Part shown: positions 5,849-7,338 of the stretch, piece by piece
Position numbering within the stretch: position 1 is the first letter of the stretch
Layout of the letters: each line of letters starts with the position of its first letter
Assembly (NCBI GenBank): GCA_015493625.1
Contig: WGCT01000265.1
Location: 1-7,338, forward strand
DNA length: 7,338 nucleotides
Source: Draconibacterium sp.
Lineage (GTDB): Bacteria; Bacteroidota; Bacteroidia; Bacteroidales; Prolixibacteraceae
Direction of reading: 5' to 3'
Notes under the pieces: model-generated
The model's input: the letters and a program-made list of their open reading frames with translations, nothing else
Databases searched by the model: none
What the model was told of the DNA's origin: nothing
Translations under genes and position numbers: made by a program

Positions 5849-7126
5849 TTAAATCTCCGGTGCATTTGCCAGTAAATAATCTTCTGCCTCAACGTTCCAA
5901 AGTCCTTTTGTTTTAGCAACAATTTTTGCCAATTCAGCATAAAATGGATTCTCTTTTCCCAACTCCTCAAAATCGGAAATGGCTGTTAGCGACAACTTTT
6001 TATGCGTATAAATTAATTTTTTACCACCCGGGATATTGGGCAGATTAAGTGTCGTTTCAACCACACTGTTAAGTCCGCCAATATGCGTAACTAAACCTGC
6101 GGGGTCGAGTCCTTTACTCATTTCGCTAAGTGCTTCAATCATGTCGTCGTTGTTTCCACCCGATGTTCCAACAATGTGTGTTGAAGCGTAATGAACATTA
6201 TAAAAATTCATTTTTGCTGTGAACTCAGGATTACTTGGGCCAGCGAAAAAGTTCAAACACCCGTCAACACCAAGAATTGCATCGCCCTGCTCAATTACCG
6301 GAGCTACCGGAGCAAAAACAAAAACATCGTCGAAACCGGTTCCGCACGAAATCTCTTCTCGCAATACCGAAACAGGATCGCTATATTTTCCAGTATTCAG
6401 ATAAATTAATTCGATTCCTTTCTCTTTTGCCCAGCTTACCGGGAAAATATCGGCTGCCCGGTCTAATCGTTCTTGCGAAATATCGGTAACAACTATTAAC
6501 GAAGGTTTGCGGTCGGCGCGGGTTACTGCATAATTAATTGCCGCCAGACCCATCGGACCAACACCGGCAAGAATGGCCATTTTCCCGCCCTGCTTAATTT
6601 CCATGTCGTGAATGTACGAGCCCGGAGTGGTGTGGTAGTTGGCGTGCATTGCACCAATTACACAACTCAGTGGTTCGGCCAGCGATGCCGGATAAAAACC
6701 GGGGCCGTCGTAGGCCAGCAAACAATCCTGGTCGAGAACATCTTTCGGAATTACAACATAAGTTGCATCGCCACCAATGTTGGGATACGAATATCCGGGA
6801 GCACTTAAAACACCCATTGGGCCGTCTTTGTAATAAATGGCCGGTTGAATAGAATATTTCTGACCCGGTTTAAATTTATTCTGCCATTTGGCACCCACTT
6901 CAGCAATCTCGCCACTAAACTCGTGACCGATAATTATTGGATTATGAGCAACATTATTGGGAACACGTTTATGACTTGCGCCTTGTGTTGCCGCTTTGTA
7001 ACTCGACATGCAAATACTGTCGGAAACTACTTTTGCCAAAATCTCGTCGTCGTTTATTTTAGGAAGTTCAAATTCTTCCAGGCGTAAATCGCTTTTCCCG
7101 TACAATCGTACTGCTTTTGTTTTCAT
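5849..7126 (-). CDS. SorE-type zinc-dependent sugar-phosphate/polyol dehydrogenase (MDR family)
   Basis: A 425-residue medium-chain dehydrogenase/reductase. The N-terminus MKTKAVRLYGKSDLRLE and stretches such as HNPIIIGHEF, EPLSCVIGA, DGCLNFFAGP, VGTSGGNNDDM and GGKKLIYT closely match what I recall of Klebsiella L-sorbose 1-phosphate reductase SorE (about 410 residues), which makes sorbitol 6-phosphate with NAD(P)H. Catalytic zinc ligands are Cys39, His68/Glu69 (GHE) and Glu151. The four-cysteine structural zinc loop of classical alcohol dehydrogenases is absent. The Rossmann motif is AGVGPMG (187-193), and Asp215 (VVTDIS) at the end of the next strand suggests NAD preference. A C-terminal extension (about 380-425) goes beyond the SorE length as I remember it. 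The gene leads the operon with the aldolase 13 bases downstream. Substrate identity is uncertain; a non-phosphorylated polyol or another hexose derivative is possible. Confidence 0.88.
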   Translation of the reverse strand: MKTKAVRLYGKSDLRLEEFELPKINDDEILAKVVSDSICMSSYKAATQGASHKRVPNNVAHNPIIIGHEFSGEIAEVGAKWQNKFKPGQKYSIQPAIYYKDGPMGVLSAPGYSYPNIGGDATYVVIPKDVLDQDCLLAYDGPGFYPASLAEPLSCVIGAMHANYHTTPGSYIHDMEIKQGGKMAILAGVGPMGLAAINYAVTRADRKPSLIVVTDISQERLDRAADIFPVSWAKEKGIELIYLNTGKYSDPVSVLREEISCGTGFDDVFVFAPVAPVIEQGDAILGVDGCLNFFAGPSNPEFTAKMNFYNVHYASTHIVGTSGGNNDDMIEALSEMSKGLDPAGLVTHIGGLNSVVETTLNLPNIPGGKKLIYTHKKLSLTAISDFEELGKENPFYAELAKIVAKTKGLWNVEAEDYLLANAPEI

Positions 7127-7141
7127 ATTTTTATTGCTTTT

Positions 7142-7158
7142 AGCTTCGAGCTTCGAGC
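7142..7158. repeat. Short tandem repeat, period 7
   Basis: AGCTTCG occurs twice in tandem (7142-7148, 7149-7155), followed by a partial third copy AGC. The unit is nearly self-complementary. It sits 16 bases upstream of the dehydrogenase ATG, within the likely 5' untranslated region. Similar strings are, from memory, frequent between genes in Bacteroidota. Confidence 0.55.
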
Positions 7159-7192
7159 CGATAGCTTTTTTATAATTTAATAATTATTTGTC

Positions 7193-7280
7193 CGTCATGC
7201 TGATCCCGATGTACATCGGGATGTTTCAGTATCATTTCTCAATGAGATTCCGAATCCGTCAAATGATGGACGGAATGACG
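7193..7280. repeat. Composite inverted-repeat intergenic element with a perfect 20-base palindrome
   Basis: The ends CGTCATGCTG (7193-7202) and CGGAATGACG (7271-7280) pair at nine of ten positions, counting one wobble. Between them lie three hairpins: a perfect 20-base palindrome at 7203-7222 (ATCCCGATGT and its complement), TCATT/AATGA with a TCTC loop (7232-7245), and TCCGTC/GACGGA with an 8-base loop (7255-7274, competing with the outer stem). This cloverleaf-like plan, beginning CGTCAT and ending ATGACG, resembles a widespread intergenic repeat of Bacteroidota that I know from memory. No transposase is present, so it would be a non-autonomous REP- or MITE-like element. Confidence 0.72.
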
Positions 7281-7338
7281 TTCTAAATACTTTTTCTCAA
7301 CTTCTTTCTCACTACTTATCTATTATTTTAACATATTC

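Larger units (their letters stand above)
7127..7338. promoter_or_regulatory. Upstream region of the dehydrogenase-aldolase operon
   Basis: Non-coding, very AT-rich, and the only place in the window where the promoter of the leftward operon can lie. Read on the minus strand, the 66 bases before the ATG contain an AATTATTAAATTATAAA tract and the heptamer repeat, but no recognisable TTG/TAnnTTTG pair or ribosome binding site. Further upstream is the composite inverted repeat at 7193-7280, then an A/T-rich stretch to the window end. The start of the next gene is not visible. Confidence 0.5.

Noticed and set aside
6191..7087. Cluster of plus-strand ORFs of 61-84 codons opposite the dehydrogenase gene
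   Set aside because: They are antisense shadows; the minus-strand frame has full family motifs along its whole length.

Overview
This AT-rich window most likely comes from a member of the Bacteroidota, perhaps a marine or sediment Bacteroidia of the Marinilabiliales/Prolixibacteraceae type. The phylum call rests on A/T-rich leaders without Shine-Dalgarno sequences, a Pif1-like helicase carrying RecQ-type C-terminal domains, a NagX-type acyltransferase, and intergenic palindromes of a style I recall from this phylum. The family-level guess is weak.

Layout. Positions 2-952 (+) hold the 3' part of a carbon-nitrogen hydrolase gene; its start lies to the left of the window. Eighteen bases later comes a multi-pass membrane acyltransferase of the NagX/HGSNAT family (971-2095, +), probably in the same transcript. 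A 583-base stretch without a convincing gene follows (2096-2678); it carries several palindromes and leads into a large helicase gene (2679-5135, +). The helicase joins a Pif1/RecD-like SF1B motor to an HRDC domain and a helix-turn-helix tail. After a 40-base convergent gap, two minus-strand genes form an operon transcribed leftward from about 7126: a SorE-type zinc-dependent dehydrogenase (7126-5849), then a fructose-6-phosphate aldolase (5835-5176). The last 212 bases (7127-7338) are non-coding and contain a composite inverted-repeat element with a perfect 20-base palindrome.

How the genes relate. Dehydrogenase plus aldolase looks like a small sugar or polyol catabolic unit: a ketose (phosphate)/polyol (phosphate) redox step next to a dihydroxyacetone-type aldolase. 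The hydrolase and acyltransferase could both act on amide or acyl groups of amino sugars, but that is inference from adjacency. The helicase is a genome-maintenance gene with no visible metabolic link to its neighbours.

I found no clearly new defence, mobile or RNA system. No tRNA, rRNA, CRISPR array, transposase or recognisable riboswitch was seen. The points most worth a second look are the inverted-repeat sequences flanking the helicase gene, the composite element upstream of the sugar operon, and the unassigned middle region of the helicase.
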